Positions 27,504-35,356 of a stretch of DNA of 64,000 nt are shown piece by piece (positions within the stretch are counted from its first letter, which is position 1; each line of letters starts with the position of its first letter). This DNA is from JAODBQ01 sp047602055 (GTDB lineage Bacteria > Actinomycetota > Acidimicrobiia > Acidimicrobiales > Ilumatobacteraceae). The stretch spans positions 1,984,001 to 2,048,000 of the forward strand of contig JASGIG010000001.1 in the NCBI GenBank assembly GCA_047602055.1, read 5' to 3'. The position numbers and the translations under genes were made by a program. The notes beneath the pieces are model-generated. The model was not told where the DNA came from. It was given only the letters and a program-made list of their open reading frames with translations, and searched no databases.

Positions 27504-28325
27504 TCAGCCACCCCACGGGCGGTAGCAGGAGCGGCCGATGCCGACCGACCACTGGCACAGCGCGGCGGCGGCACGGATGTTCAGCGCCGGATCGGTCAGC
27601 GTCGTGCGGTCGACCTTGGTGCCGAGCTGCTTGGTCAGCGCGGCGCCGTGCGAGGCGCTGATGCCGAGCAGGCCGGTGACGCCGCCGGTGCGCTTGGCCG
27701 GGTTGCAGCGCGACGTGCGCCACATCAGCTGTGACATCTTCTGCACGTCCCAGCCGCCCTTCGGAGCGTTCGCCGCGAGCAGTGCCTCGTACTGGGTGCA
27801 ACGGCCAGCGACCGGCGCCGGTGCGGTCGTCGTGGTCGTCGTCGTGGCAGCGGTGGGCGTCGCCGCTGCGGTCGCCTGCGAACCGGCCGGTGGCCGGTAC
27901 AGGTCGAGCTTCCACGGGAAGTAGCAGCTCTCGCCACGACCTTGCCAGTACGAGCACAGCGCGGCGCCGGCCCGGATGTTCTGCGCCGGGTCGCCGAGCG
28001 ACTCGCGCGTCACCGGCTCGCCGAGCACGTTCGTCAGGTACGTGTAGTTGACCTGGTTGATCTGCAGCAGTCCGGAGTCATGCGCCGACTTGGCGGTGGC
28101 GACACATCCCGACTCGCGGGCGATGATCGCCGACATCTGGGCGACGTCCCAGCCGCCGGCGGGGGCGTAGGTCCGTAGCATCGCCTCGTACTGCGGGCAG
28201 CTCGTCGGCCCGGCGGCGGTGACGTCACCGGGTGCGGCGACGGCGGCCGTCGTGACGACAACGGCGGTGGCGGTGGCGGCGAGCAGCGACGTGAGCGCGC
28301 CGAGGCAGCGTCGAATCGTGTGCAT
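27504..28325 (-). CDS. Secreted protein with two lysozyme/SLT-like domains
   Basis: A 273-residue exported protein. The signal peptide (RRCLGALTSLLAATATAVVV, then AAVAAPG) is followed by two homologous domains joined by a Thr/Ala/Pro-rich linker. Domain 1 (YEAMLRTYAPAGGWDVAQMS, IIARESGCV, SGLLQINQ) keeps the catalytic Glu of SLT transglycosylases. Domain 2 (YEALLAANAPKGGWDVQKMS, LMWRTSRCN, TGLLGIS) has Thr in place of that Glu, so it is probably inactive and may bind peptidoglycan. It probably acts in cell-wall remodelling outside the membrane. Confidence 0.8.
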   Translation of the reverse strand: MHTIRRCLGALTSLLAATATAVVVTTAAVAAPGDVTAAGPTSCPQYEAMLRTYAPAGGWDVAQMSAIIARESGCVATAKSAHDSGLLQINQVNYTYLTNVLGEPVTRESLGDPAQNIRAGAALCSYWQGRGESCYFPWKLDLYRPPAGSQATAAATPTAATTTTTTTAPAPVAGRCTQYEALLAANAPKGGWDVQKMSQLMWRTSRCNPAKRTGGVTGLLGISASHGAALTKQLGTKVDRTTLTDPALNIRAAAALCQWSVGIGRSCYRPWGG

Positions 28326-28367
28326 CCCGTGAGTCTGGCCGACCGCCAGCCAAATGTTGCAATCGCG

Positions 28368-28614
28368 TTACGGACGGAGCTCGTCGGCGTCGAGGTCGAG
28401 GATCGCTGTGACGGAGCGGCAGGTCATCTCCTCGATGAGCGCGAACGCCCGATCGTTGACCAGCTCGACGGCGCCCGCCTGGATCGGGGAGCAGAGGCAG
28501 AACAGCGCCGATCGGCGCAGTCGAGCAGCAGCTCCTCGAATGGGTAGCCGGTGACGCCGCCGGCCAGCAGGCCCTCGTGGTAGCGGTGCGCCATGGCGTC
28601 GTGCTGCAGGGCTC
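28368..28614 (-). pseudogene. Small unknown gene or remnant, frameshifted
   Basis: The minus strand reads MAHRYHEGLLAGGVTGYPFE, ELLLDCADR and then, after a shift of one missing base near 28505-28512, ALFCLCSPIQAGAVELVNDR and AFALIEEMTCRSVTAILDLD, ending at TAA 28368. The residue mix looks coding in both halves. I do not recognise the family. Confidence 0.3.
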
Positions 28615-28629
28615 CTGACGCTCCGGCGG

Positions 28630-29526
28630 CTACAGCCAGTCGCGCTTGCGGAACATCCGCCACAGCAGCCAGCTGACGACGGCCATCGTGGCGAGCGCCA
28701 GCGGGTAGCCGAGGTGCCAGCGCAGCTCGGGCATGTGCGTGAAGTTCATCCCGTAGATACCGGCGATGAGCGTCGCCCCGAACAGGATCGAACCCCACGC
28801 CGTCAGCTTCTTCATGACGAGGTTCATCTGGTTGCTCATGACCGCGAGGTGGGCGTCGACGGCGTTGCCGAGCAGCTCGCGCTGCTCGTCGACGAGATCG
28901 ATCGCCCGGAGCAGCTTGTCGAACACGTAGTGGCCGGCGACGACCGCGTCGCCGGTGACGAACCGGACCTCGTCGCGCAGGATCGAGGCGAGGACCTCGC
29001 GCAGCGGGATGACGGCGCGGCGCAGTCCCAGCAGCTGGCGACGGAGGCTGAACAGGTCCTGCTGCAGCGCCGCCGCCGGGACGGGCGGCTCCTCGAAGAT
29101 CCGGTCCTCGAGCGACTCGACGCGGTCCTCCATGGTGTCGGTGGCATCGAAGTAGCCGTCGACGAGCTCGTCGAGCACGATCAGCAGCATCATGCCGCTC
29201 GTCAGCTTGTCGGCCGGCCGGCGGTGGCAGCGCTCGAGCGCGGTGGACGGATCCCACGGTTGCGTGCTGGCAGCGTCACGGTCGCGGATCGTGACGAACC
29301 AGGTGGGCCCGACGTACATGTCGATCTCGTCGAGCGATCCGCTGAAGGCGACGACGTAGACGTGGTCCTCGAACGACTGCATCGTCGGTCGGGCGGCACG
29401 GCGGTGGGCGTCGACGAACGCCCGCCCGTCGAGGTGGAACTCGTCGATGAGCGCGTCGAGCTCCTCGTCGCTCGGATCGACGGCGTCGACCCAGTCGACC
29501 TGTCCGATCCGGTGGCGTTGGAGCAC
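28630..29526 (-). CDS. corA: CorA-type Mg2+/Co2+ channel
   Basis: A 298-residue membrane protein with a long cytosolic N-terminal funnel rich in acidic and helical sequence. Two C-terminal transmembrane helices flank the signature YGMNF (259-261 is GMN). The C-terminus RMFRKRDWL is basic and cytosolic. It forms a pentameric Mg2+ channel. GTG 29526 is supported by TACCAT (complement of 29533-29538) 7 nt upstream. Confidence 0.9.
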   Translation of the reverse strand: MLQRHRIGQVDWVDAVDPSDEELDALIDEFHLDGRAFVDAHRRAARPTMQSFEDHVYVVAFSGSLDEIDMYVGPTWFVTIRDRDAASTQPWDPSTALERCHRRPADKLTSGMMLLIVLDELVDGYFDATDTMEDRVESLEDRIFEEPPVPAAALQQDLFSLRRQLLGLRRAVIPLREVLASILRDEVRFVTGDAVVAGHYVFDKLLRAIDLVDEQRELLGNAVDAHLAVMSNQMNLVMKKLTAWGSILFGATLIAGIYGMNFTHMPELRWHLGYPLALATMAVVSWLLWRMFRKRDWL

Positions 29527-29556
29527 GCGGCGATGGTAGATGGGCGCGCCCGGTCC

Positions 29557-30120
29557 TCATGCGGCGATGCGCGGCGGTGCGTCGCCGTGCAGCCAGGCCA
29601 GGGCGGCCGCTGGTGGGTGACGCTGCTCGACGGCCTCGTCGATCACCGCCCGGAGGCGGGCCAGCTCGTTGGACGCGTCGATGGTGTGGCGCAGCGGGTG
29701 CTTGGTGGCGATCGACGAGCACGTCAGGCAGGCGTCCGGTCGGCTGCGACTGAAGCGGCGACCGTTCGGTGCCTGGAGGAGCCCGCACAGGGTTTCGCGT
29801 CGGCGGCCCTCGGGTCGCACGCTCGGGCGCATCGCGTGGAGCTTGCCGCTGAGCAGCGAGATCCCGCCGCACTCGTAGCCGGTGGCATCCGTCGGCTTGA
29901 GTGGCGGCCGCTGGTCGTCGTCGGCCTGGCCGGGGAGGAGGCGCGGGACCCGCTGATGGCAGAAGCCGTGGCGGTGCTCGTAGGCGCGCTGGCGGCAGGC
30001 ATGGTTGCAGTACAGCTTCGGCCTGCCTGGTCGGCAGACGATCGTCACGGGCTTCGTGCACCAGCTGCACGGCCGGCGTCCGATGATCAACTGCTCCGAT
30101 TCGTTGGTGTGCTCGTCCAT
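29557..30120 (-). CDS. Zinc-ribbon protein of unknown function
   Basis: A 187-residue protein starting MDEHTNESEQL. It has a zinc-ribbon-like motif, CSWCTKPVTIVC, followed by KLYCNHACRQRAYEHRHG. The middle and C-terminus are Arg-rich, with isolated cysteines (GYECGG, ETLCGLL, ACLTCSS) that could form a second metal site. Similar small CxxC proteins are common in actinobacteria and lack an assigned role. Its frame is open upstream with no stop into the IS110 fragment, so a longer fusion product is possible. Confidence 0.6.
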   Translation of the reverse strand: MDEHTNESEQLIIGRRPCSWCTKPVTIVCRPGRPKLYCNHACRQRAYEHRHGFCHQRVPRLLPGQADDDQRPPLKPTDATGYECGGISLLSGKLHAMRPSVRPEGRRRETLCGLLQAPNGRRFSRSRPDACLTCSSIATKHPLRHTIDASNELARLRAVIDEAVEQRHPPAAALAWLHGDAPPRIAA

Positions 30121-30234
30121 GCGTCCGGTGTACTCAGGGGGTGTCACGAAGTTCTTTGACCCGTGCTGTGATTCGGGCGCGCGTGATGAACGTGCTGGTG
30201 ATTCGTGACCGTGGTGTGGTCGGGCGGCGGGTGC

Positions 30235-30545
30235 GAGTTCGACGGTGTAGCCGAGTTGTTCGAGTTGCGCGACGAGTTGTCGGTGGCGCCGGTCGGGCTG
30301 GTCCCTGCCGGCGAGGTAGTCGGGTCCGAGTTCGTTGTAGATGGTGTTGTCAGTGAGCAGGTGCCAGCAGATGATCAGGAGTGTGTGGGCGATCGCGATC
30401 AGGGCTCGCTGCTCACCGCGTCGTTTGCGGATGCGTTGGAACCGCACCATGAGGTAGCAGTCCTTGGTACGGATCGCCGCCCACGCGGCCTCGACGAGCG
30501 CGGAGGTGGGCCGGGTGCGGCGGGTGGTATGTCGCTGCCTCCGTC
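30235..30545 (-). pseudogene. C-terminal remnant of an IS110-family transposase
   Basis: ALVEAAWAAIRTKDCYLMVR, FQRIRKRRGEQRALIAIAHT and LLIICWHLLTDNTIYNELG, ending in LVAQLEQLGYTVEL, are the typical C-terminal end of IS110/IS1111 transposases. The N-terminal DEDD catalytic domain is absent, so it is inactive. It continues in frame, without a stop, into the zinc-ribbon gene. Confidence 0.75.
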
Positions 30546-30547
30546 TC

Positions 30548-30821
30548 GGATCGTCCGTGACGCAACGAGCGGTGGTCGAGCCCGAAGGCCCCCGTGACAA
30601 ACCGTCAGTGACGCAACGGATGTCGTCGTGCCGTGGTCGCCTTCGTAGCGGATCGTCGGTGACGTAACGGGCGATCAGCCGTTCGTCCGCCCGCCCGCCC
30701 GCCCGTTCGTTCGCCCGTCCGCCCGACCGGATTCCGGTTCCGGTTCCGGTTCCGGTTCCGTCACTGACGATCCGTGAAGGGGGCTGGGCCGTCGGTGCCA
30801 GGGTTGCGTCACTGACGATCC
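30548..30821. repeat. Family D repeats and microsatellites
   Basis: Five copies of a motif near GGATCGTCNGTGACGCAACG occur: three in one orientation (30548, 30602, 30650) and two inverted (30759, 30802). Between them lie a CCGC/CCGT-rich tract (about 30683-30728) and five GGTTCC units (about 30734-30759). No gene is seen in 30601-30921. The block borders the IS110 remnant. Confidence 0.65.
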
Positions 30822-30921
30822 GTGAGGGCGCGAAAAGAAGTTCCCCGGCACCGGGTCGCTGCCGATCGGGCAGGAGCGTGGAAGCGGTGTCGTCGGGGTG
30901 GCGCTACTACATTGAGCGGCC

Positions 30922-31389
30922 ATGGGTCAGCCGGTCGCCGTCGTCGTCAAGCCGAGCAGCACGCCCGGCGTTCTGCGCTTCGAGGCGAACCGCAACCTGA
31001 CCGGGATGGGCCACGAGGAGTTCGCCAGTGCAGCCGATGCGATCGGCCCGCGCCCGGCGGCGTCGCTGGCCCGGCAGCTGCTGGCGACGGGGCACGTGGA
31101 CAAGGTCCACATCTTCGGCAACATCGTCACCGTCGAGCTCGCCCGGGGCTTCACCGGCGACGACCTGCCCGACGTGGTGCGCGACATGTACCAGTACTGG
31201 AAGCCGGGTATGGAGCCGTCCTACGAGGAACCGACGGCGGAACCGGCGGCAGGCTCGAGTGGCGGTGCTGCACCAGCCGGCGCTGGTGCGGATGGCGGCG
31301 CGGGCGTCTCGGCCTACGAGCAGATGATCCCGGTGCACCTGCGCGAGCGCAGCGCCGCGGCGCTCGCCAAGTGGCGGGCGAATCACTGA
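30922..31389 (+). CDS. NifU N-terminal (Nfu-N) domain protein
   Basis: A 155-residue protein. STPGVLRFEANRNL, ASLARQLLATGHVDKVHIFG and NIVTVELARGF follow the Nfu/NifU N-terminal domain, which in Nfu proteins precedes the Fe-S scaffold. The C-terminal CxxC scaffold domain is absent and is replaced by a Gly/Ala-rich linker and a short helix (HLRERSAAALAKWRANH). A role in Fe-S assembly is possible but unproven. TACATT (30908-30913) lies 9 nt before the ATG. Confidence 0.7.
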   Translation: MGQPVAVVVKPSSTPGVLRFEANRNLTGMGHEEFASAADAIGPRPAASLARQLLATGHVDKVHIFGNIVTVELARGFTGDDLPDVVRDMYQYWKPGMEPSYEEPTAEPAAGSSGGAAPAGAGADGGAGVSAYEQMIPVHLRERSAAALAKWRANH

Positions 31390-31408
31390 CGTCGCTGAGC
31401 CGCTGACG

Positions 31409-31961
31409 TCACGGGATCACGTCATGCCGCACGGGCACGATGTCGCCCGCGGCCCTGCGGACCTTGCGCAGCAGCACGAACAGCTGCTCGGCCTCCTCCT
31501 CGGTCAGCGCGTCGAGCCAGTAGTCGTTGTCGCGCATCGCCGATGACGTCTCGATGATCGCCTGCCGACCGGCGGCGGTGATCGTCGCCATCGTCGCCCG
31601 CCGATCGGTCGGGTGCGGGGTGCGCTCGACGTAGCCGAGCTTCTCCAGCGAGTCGACGGTGCTGGTGATGCTCGTCGGGTGCAGCAGCAGCCGCTGGCCG
31701 AGCTCGCTGAGCTTCATCTGTCCGTCACGGCTGAAGAACAGGATCGCCAGCGCCTCGTGGCGGGCGTGGGTGAGGTGCAACGGCTGGAGGACGACGGCGT
31801 TGTTCGTGCGGATCAGGTCCTCGACGCGGATGATCGACAGCGACGCCAGCAGTCGTGGCCCGCCGCCGAAGCCGTGCGCCTGCCAGTGCGCTGTGGCGCG
31901 CTCGACCGGATCCCAATGACCTTCGGTCGTCGTGGCGCGCTCAGGTTCGCGCAGTGGCCAT
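31409..31961 (-). CDS. MarR-family regulator, 5' frameshift suspected
   Basis: The winged-helix core is clear: MKLSELGQRLLLHPTSITST, VDSLEKLGYVERTPHPTDRR and TITAAGRQAI. The N-terminal dimerisation helix (VERATAHWQAHGFGGGPRLL) is encoded upstream, but no ATG, GTG or TTG start lies in its frame before TTG 31780. ATG 31961 opens a neighbouring frame (MATART) that hits TGA at 31941-31943; removing one base would join them into a normal-length protein of about 183 residues. Without that, only a 123-residue form from TTG 31780 could be made. The regulated genes are unknown. Confidence 0.75.
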
Positions 31962-32036
31962 GGTCCGGTCCCCCTCGCTCAGAACATCGGAGGATGGGAC
32001 CATAGCAATCCACGACCGTCACGCCGGGGCGACGAG

Positions 32037-32057
32037 GGTACGTGTGTTCGGTAGCAT
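32037..32057 (+). promoter_or_regulatory. LexA-like box and -10 of imuA'
   Basis: GGTACGTGTGTTCGGTA (32037-32053) resembles the actinobacterial SOS box (TCGAAC-N4-GTTCGA) in its right half. TAGCAT (32052-32057) overlaps it and ends 9 nt before ATG 32066. The same layout occurs before imuB and dnaE2. Confidence 0.6.
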
Positions 32058-32065
32058 CGCGCCTG

Positions 32066-32707
32066 ATGGTCGCCGCCGATCAGCGCACGCTGCCACTGCT
32101 CGACGCGCTCGCCGCGCTGGTGCCGGCCGGCCGGGTCCAGCGCGGCAGCACCGTCGGCTGCACCGGCCCGGCGTCGATGTCGCTGGCGATGGCGGTCGCC
32201 GCCGGGCCGCTGTGCTCCGGGTCCTGGGCGGCCGTCGCCGGCGTCCCGGCGTTCGGGGTGCGCGCTGCCGCCGAGCTCGGTGTGCCCGCCGGCCGGCTGG
32301 TCCTTGTCACCGAGCCGCCGGGTGGGATGGACGGCGGGCGCTGGGCCGACGCCGTCGCGGCGATGATCGACGGCTTCGACGTCGTCGTCCTCGGGCCACG
32401 GCTGCGCATCCGCCCACCTATCGCTCGCCGGCTGCAGAGCCGGGCCCAGTCACGGGGCGCCGTGCTGGTCACCGTCGGGGTGCTCGACGGCTTCGGCTGC
32501 GACGTGCAGCTCGTCGCCACCCGGCAGATCTGGAGCGGCCTCGGCGACGGTCACGGTGTGGCCACGGCTCGCCGGGTGGACGTCGAGCTGCGCGGCCGGC
32601 GCGTCCCCCGTCCGCAGCGCGCCGTGCTCTGGCTGCCGGACGCGGCCGGCATCGTCCGCGCCGAGACCGGCGAGGCGCTCGTCACCCGCCTGGAGCAGAC
32701 GGGCTAG
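32066..32707 (+). CDS. imuA': ImuA'-like RecA-fold mutasome protein
   Basis: A 213-residue protein resembling the mycobacterial ImuA' (Rv3395c-like) group: a RecA-like fold with degenerate nucleotide-binding motifs (RGSTVGCTGPASMSLAMAVA in the Walker A position). ImuA' works with ImuB and DnaE2 in SOS-induced mutagenic translesion synthesis. ImuB and DnaE2 are also in this window, at 35.4 and 45.4 kb, each with a matching promoter. ATG 32066 is preferred to upstream codons because the -10 lies 9 nt before it. Confidence 0.65.
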   Translation: MVAADQRTLPLLDALAALVPAGRVQRGSTVGCTGPASMSLAMAVAAGPLCSGSWAAVAGVPAFGVRAAAELGVPAGRLVLVTEPPGGMDGGRWADAVAAMIDGFDVVVLGPRLRIRPPIARRLQSRAQSRGAVLVTVGVLDGFGCDVQLVATRQIWSGLGDGHGVATARRVDVELRGRRVPRPQRAVLWLPDAAGIVRAETGEALVTRLEQTG

Positions 32708-32722
32708 CGAAGACGTACCACC

Positions 32723-32812
32723 GATCCAAGGCGCGGCGAGCGCCGAAGCGCAGCGGAGGCGGCGAGCACGGCAGGCGCAGGGAGCAGCTTGGCTGCGACC
32801 GGAGCACGAACA
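32723..32812. repeat. Family C gene-end repeat, copy 3 (long form)
   Basis: About 90 bp. GGCGCGGCGAGCGCCGAAGC is followed by GCAGCGGAGGCGGCGAGCAC and then the core GGCAGGCGCAGGGAGCAGC. It is nearly identical to 41961-42049. It ends exactly at the stop codon of the minus-strand efeB and begins about 15 bp after the imuA' stop. Confidence 0.75.
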
Positions 32813-34066
32813 TCAACGGAACAAGCCGGCGGCGAACATCTCGCCGGCCTTCGAGCGCCCCGGCGGGACGAAGAAGAAGCCGCCGCCGACGGGGCGGATG
32901 TACTCCTCCAACGCCTCGCCGTTGAGTCGCGTCTGCACGGTCATGAACCCGTCGTTCAGGCTACGCTGGAAGCAGACGAACAGCAGGCCCTGGTCGAGCT
33001 GTCCGTCGGCGGTGAACCCGTTGGCGTAGTTGTACCCGCGGCGCAGGATGCGGTTCTTCTCCGTCGCCGCGGTGCGTGGGTTGGCCAGGCGGATGTGCGC
33101 GGTCAGCGGCGTCAGCGTGCCGTCCGGATCCTGGTCGAAGTGCGGCACGTCGACCTCGTCCTCGCCGTCGAGCGGCGCACCGCTCTCCTTGCGCCGCCCC
33201 ATGATCAGCTCCTGGGTGCGCAGCGCGGTGCGATCCCAGAACTCGACGTGGTTGCGGATCACCCGGACCACCTGGTAAGTCCCACCTGCCGCCCACGACG
33301 GCTCGTCGTCGCCGGGCTGCACCCAGACCAGCTCGTCCATCAGCTCGTCGCTGGTCGGCGACGGGTTGGCCGTGCCGTCCTTGAACCCGAGCAGGTTGCG
33401 CGTCGACACCTGCCCCTCGGTGAGCGTGTTCGGGCGGACGAAGCCGTTGGCCATCCAGCGCAGCGTCAGCCCGGCGCGGGTGGCGCGCATCAGCCGGCGC
33501 AGGGCGTGGGTGACGGTGTCCTCGGTGCCGCCGCAGATCTGCAGCAGGAGGTCGCCGTGGCTCGAGTCGGGGTGCGGCTCGTCGTTGGGGAACACCGGCA
33601 TGCGGATCAGCTCGGTCGGCTTGCGATCGGCGAGGCCGAAGCGCTCGTCGAACAGCGCCGCGCCGATGCCGAGCGTGATGGTCAGGTCGTCGGGCTCGGC
33701 GGTGAACCCGAGGATCCCGTTGTCCGGCGGCGGCAGCAGATCGTTGGGATCGGTCGGGATCGTCTGGCTGGCGAGCGCGTCGGTCTCGTCGGCGAGGGCC
33801 TGGAGGAACCGGCGCAGCTCATCGGCGTCGGTGGCCGTCGTGTCGAAGCCGGCGAGGACGACGTGCTCGGGCGCCGGGGTGGTGATCCCGGGCTGATGGG
33901 CGCCGAGGTGGTCGACCCACGACCGGCCGCGATGGGTGGCCGATCCGCTGTCGCCGGCCGATGCAGAGCCGCCGTCGCCGTTGTCGGAGCAACCGACGAC
34001 GAGCGCGGCGACACCGGTGGCTGCGCCGGCGCCCAGTAGGGCGCGTCGGGACAGCCGACCGTCCAT
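32813..34066 (-). CDS. efeB: EfeB, Dyp-type heme peroxidase
   Basis: A 417-residue exported peroxidase. The N-terminus RLSRRALLGAGAATGVAALV is a twin-arginine signal, followed by VVGCSD, a lipobox-like Cys. The Dyp signature GFKDGTANP (GxxDG) and a distal NGFVRP/heme region are visible. EfeB releases iron from heme or oxidises Fe2+ in the EfeUOB uptake system. Its start overlaps the efeO stop (ATGA), so it is coupled to efeO. No efeU permease gene is present in the window. Confidence 0.87.
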   Translation of the reverse strand: MDGRLSRRALLGAGAATGVAALVVGCSDNGDGGSASAGDSGSATHRGRSWVDHLGAHQPGITTPAPEHVVLAGFDTTATDADELRRFLQALADETDALASQTIPTDPNDLLPPPDNGILGFTAEPDDLTITLGIGAALFDERFGLADRKPTELIRMPVFPNDEPHPDSSHGDLLLQICGGTEDTVTHALRRLMRATRAGLTLRWMANGFVRPNTLTEGQVSTRNLLGFKDGTANPSPTSDELMDELVWVQPGDDEPSWAAGGTYQVVRVIRNHVEFWDRTALRTQELIMGRRKESGAPLDGEDEVDVPHFDQDPDGTLTPLTAHIRLANPRTAATEKNRILRRGYNYANGFTADGQLDQGLLFVCFQRSLNDGFMTVQTRLNGEALEEYIRPVGGGFFFVPPGRSKAGEMFAAGLFR

Positions 34067-35238
34067 CAGCCCGTGGCCACCAGGCCGAGCGAGCCGGTGA
34101 TCTGGCTGAGCTCCTCGGACAGCTGGGCCATCGCCGTCTTCAGCGCGTCGATGTCGGCCTGCGGCACCTGGTCGTACGGGGTGTACGTCCCGTCGGCCTG
34201 CTTGTGCTTTTCGAGGATCGCGTTGACCTTGTCGAACGAGGCCTGCAGGTCGGTGGCCAGCTGCGAGTTGGCGGTGGTGATCAGTGGCTTCAGCAAGTTG
34301 AAGATCTCCTGGGAGCCATCGATGTTGGCCGCCAGCGTGGTGAGGTCGGTCTTCGAGTAGCGATCTTCCTCGCCGGTGATCTTGCCCTGCGACGCCTCCT
34401 CGATCAGTGCTCCGGCGCCGTTGGTCATCACCTGTGGGGCGATGGTCAGGCCCTTGACGCTGGTGATCAGCGCGGCGATGTCGCTGTCGAGACGGTCGGC
34501 CAGGGCCGGCAGGTCGACGGTCGCCCCGTTGATCGTGCCCTGCGCCCACAGGCCGTACTCGAGGGCGTGGAAGCCGCTGAAGTCCGGGTCGGCCTCGGCC
34601 CCGTCGTAGTCGTCGGCGCGCGAGTCGATGACCGCGTCGCTGTCGGGGAACAGCTCGGCCACCGGCTCGATCGCCTCCCACGACACGCGCGCCGGGGCGT
34701 ACAGCTGCTTGGCCTTCTCCAGGTCACCGGCGCGTACGGCGTCGGTGAACGCTGTGACGGCGGCCTGCAGCTTGACGACCTGGTCGTTGACGTACGCGGT
34801 GTAGGCGTCGACCGCCGACTGCAGTGCGGCCTGGTCGACGACCGAGCCGGCCGCCGGGGTGGTGACGTTGCTGCCGCCCGACCCGGTGAGAGTCAGCTTG
34901 CCCTTGTCGCTGAGCGGCGAGCCGCAGATCAGGCTGTACTCGGCCGCCGGCAGGGTGATCTCGTAGGTGCCCGATTCGCCCGGAGCGATGAACTTCTCCA
35001 GCGCGATCGCCGGCGTCGGGGTGACGATCTCGAACTCGGCGCGCGTCGACGTGCCGTTCTTGACCTCGAAGGTGAGCTTGCCCGCAGCGGCGGACGCCGT
35101 CGCCGGATCGCACCCGCCGTCGGTGATCGTGTACGGCAGCTTCGTCGCCTTGGCACCTTCGTCGCTGCCGCACGCCGCGACCGCGACGCTCAGCACGGCG
35201 ACTCCACACACTGCGAAAACACTCTGACGACGGGACAT
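34066..35238 (-). CDS. efeO: EfeO, periplasmic iron-binding lipoprotein
   Basis: A 390-residue exported protein. A lipoprotein signal (VLSVAVAACGSDEG, Cys in the lipobox) precedes an N-terminal cupredoxin-like domain and a C-terminal imelysin/M75 domain with the HxxE metal motif GFHALEYGLW. EfeO binds ferrous or ferric iron for the EfeU permease. GGAGGA lies 6-11 bases before the ATG, and an iron-box-like promoter sits upstream. It is divergent from imuB. Confidence 0.88.
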   Translation of the reverse strand: MSRRQSVFAVCGVAVLSVAVAACGSDEGAKATKLPYTITDGGCDPATASAAAGKLTFEVKNGTSTRAEFEIVTPTPAIALEKFIAPGESGTYEITLPAAEYSLICGSPLSDKGKLTLTGSGGSNVTTPAAGSVVDQAALQSAVDAYTAYVNDQVVKLQAAVTAFTDAVRAGDLEKAKQLYAPARVSWEAIEPVAELFPDSDAVIDSRADDYDGAEADPDFSGFHALEYGLWAQGTINGATVDLPALADRLDSDIAALITSVKGLTIAPQVMTNGAGALIEEASQGKITGEEDRYSKTDLTTLAANIDGSQEIFNLLKPLITTANSQLATDLQASFDKVNAILEKHKQADGTYTPYDQVPQADIDALKTAMAQLSEELSQITGSLGLVATG

Positions 35239-35267
35239 CCGGTTCCTCCACCTTGGTTGCGAGGAGG

Positions 35268-35284
35268 ATGATAGGACGACCTAA
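35268..35284 (-). promoter_or_regulatory. Possible DtxR/IdeR-type iron box overlapping the efeO -10
   Basis: Read on the minus strand, TTAGGTCGTCCTATCAT matches the outer parts of the IdeR consensus (TTAGGTTAGGCTAACCTAA) with changes in the centre. TATCAT within it fits a -10 about 30 bp before the efeO ATG. Iron-dependent repression of efeOB is the expected outcome. Confidence 0.45.
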
Positions 35285-35328
35285 CACCATCCAGGAGATC
35301 TACTCGCCGAATTGTGACGCTTGTCAGG

Positions 35329-35349
35329 CGTACATGTGTTCGATACAGT
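35329..35349 (+). promoter_or_regulatory. LexA-like box and -10 of imuB
   Basis: CGTACATGTGTTCGATA (35329-35345) is followed by TACAGT (35344-35349), 8 nt before ATG 35357. It is nearly the same as the sites before imuA' and dnaE2. Confidence 0.65.
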
Positions 35350-35356
35350 GGGTGTG

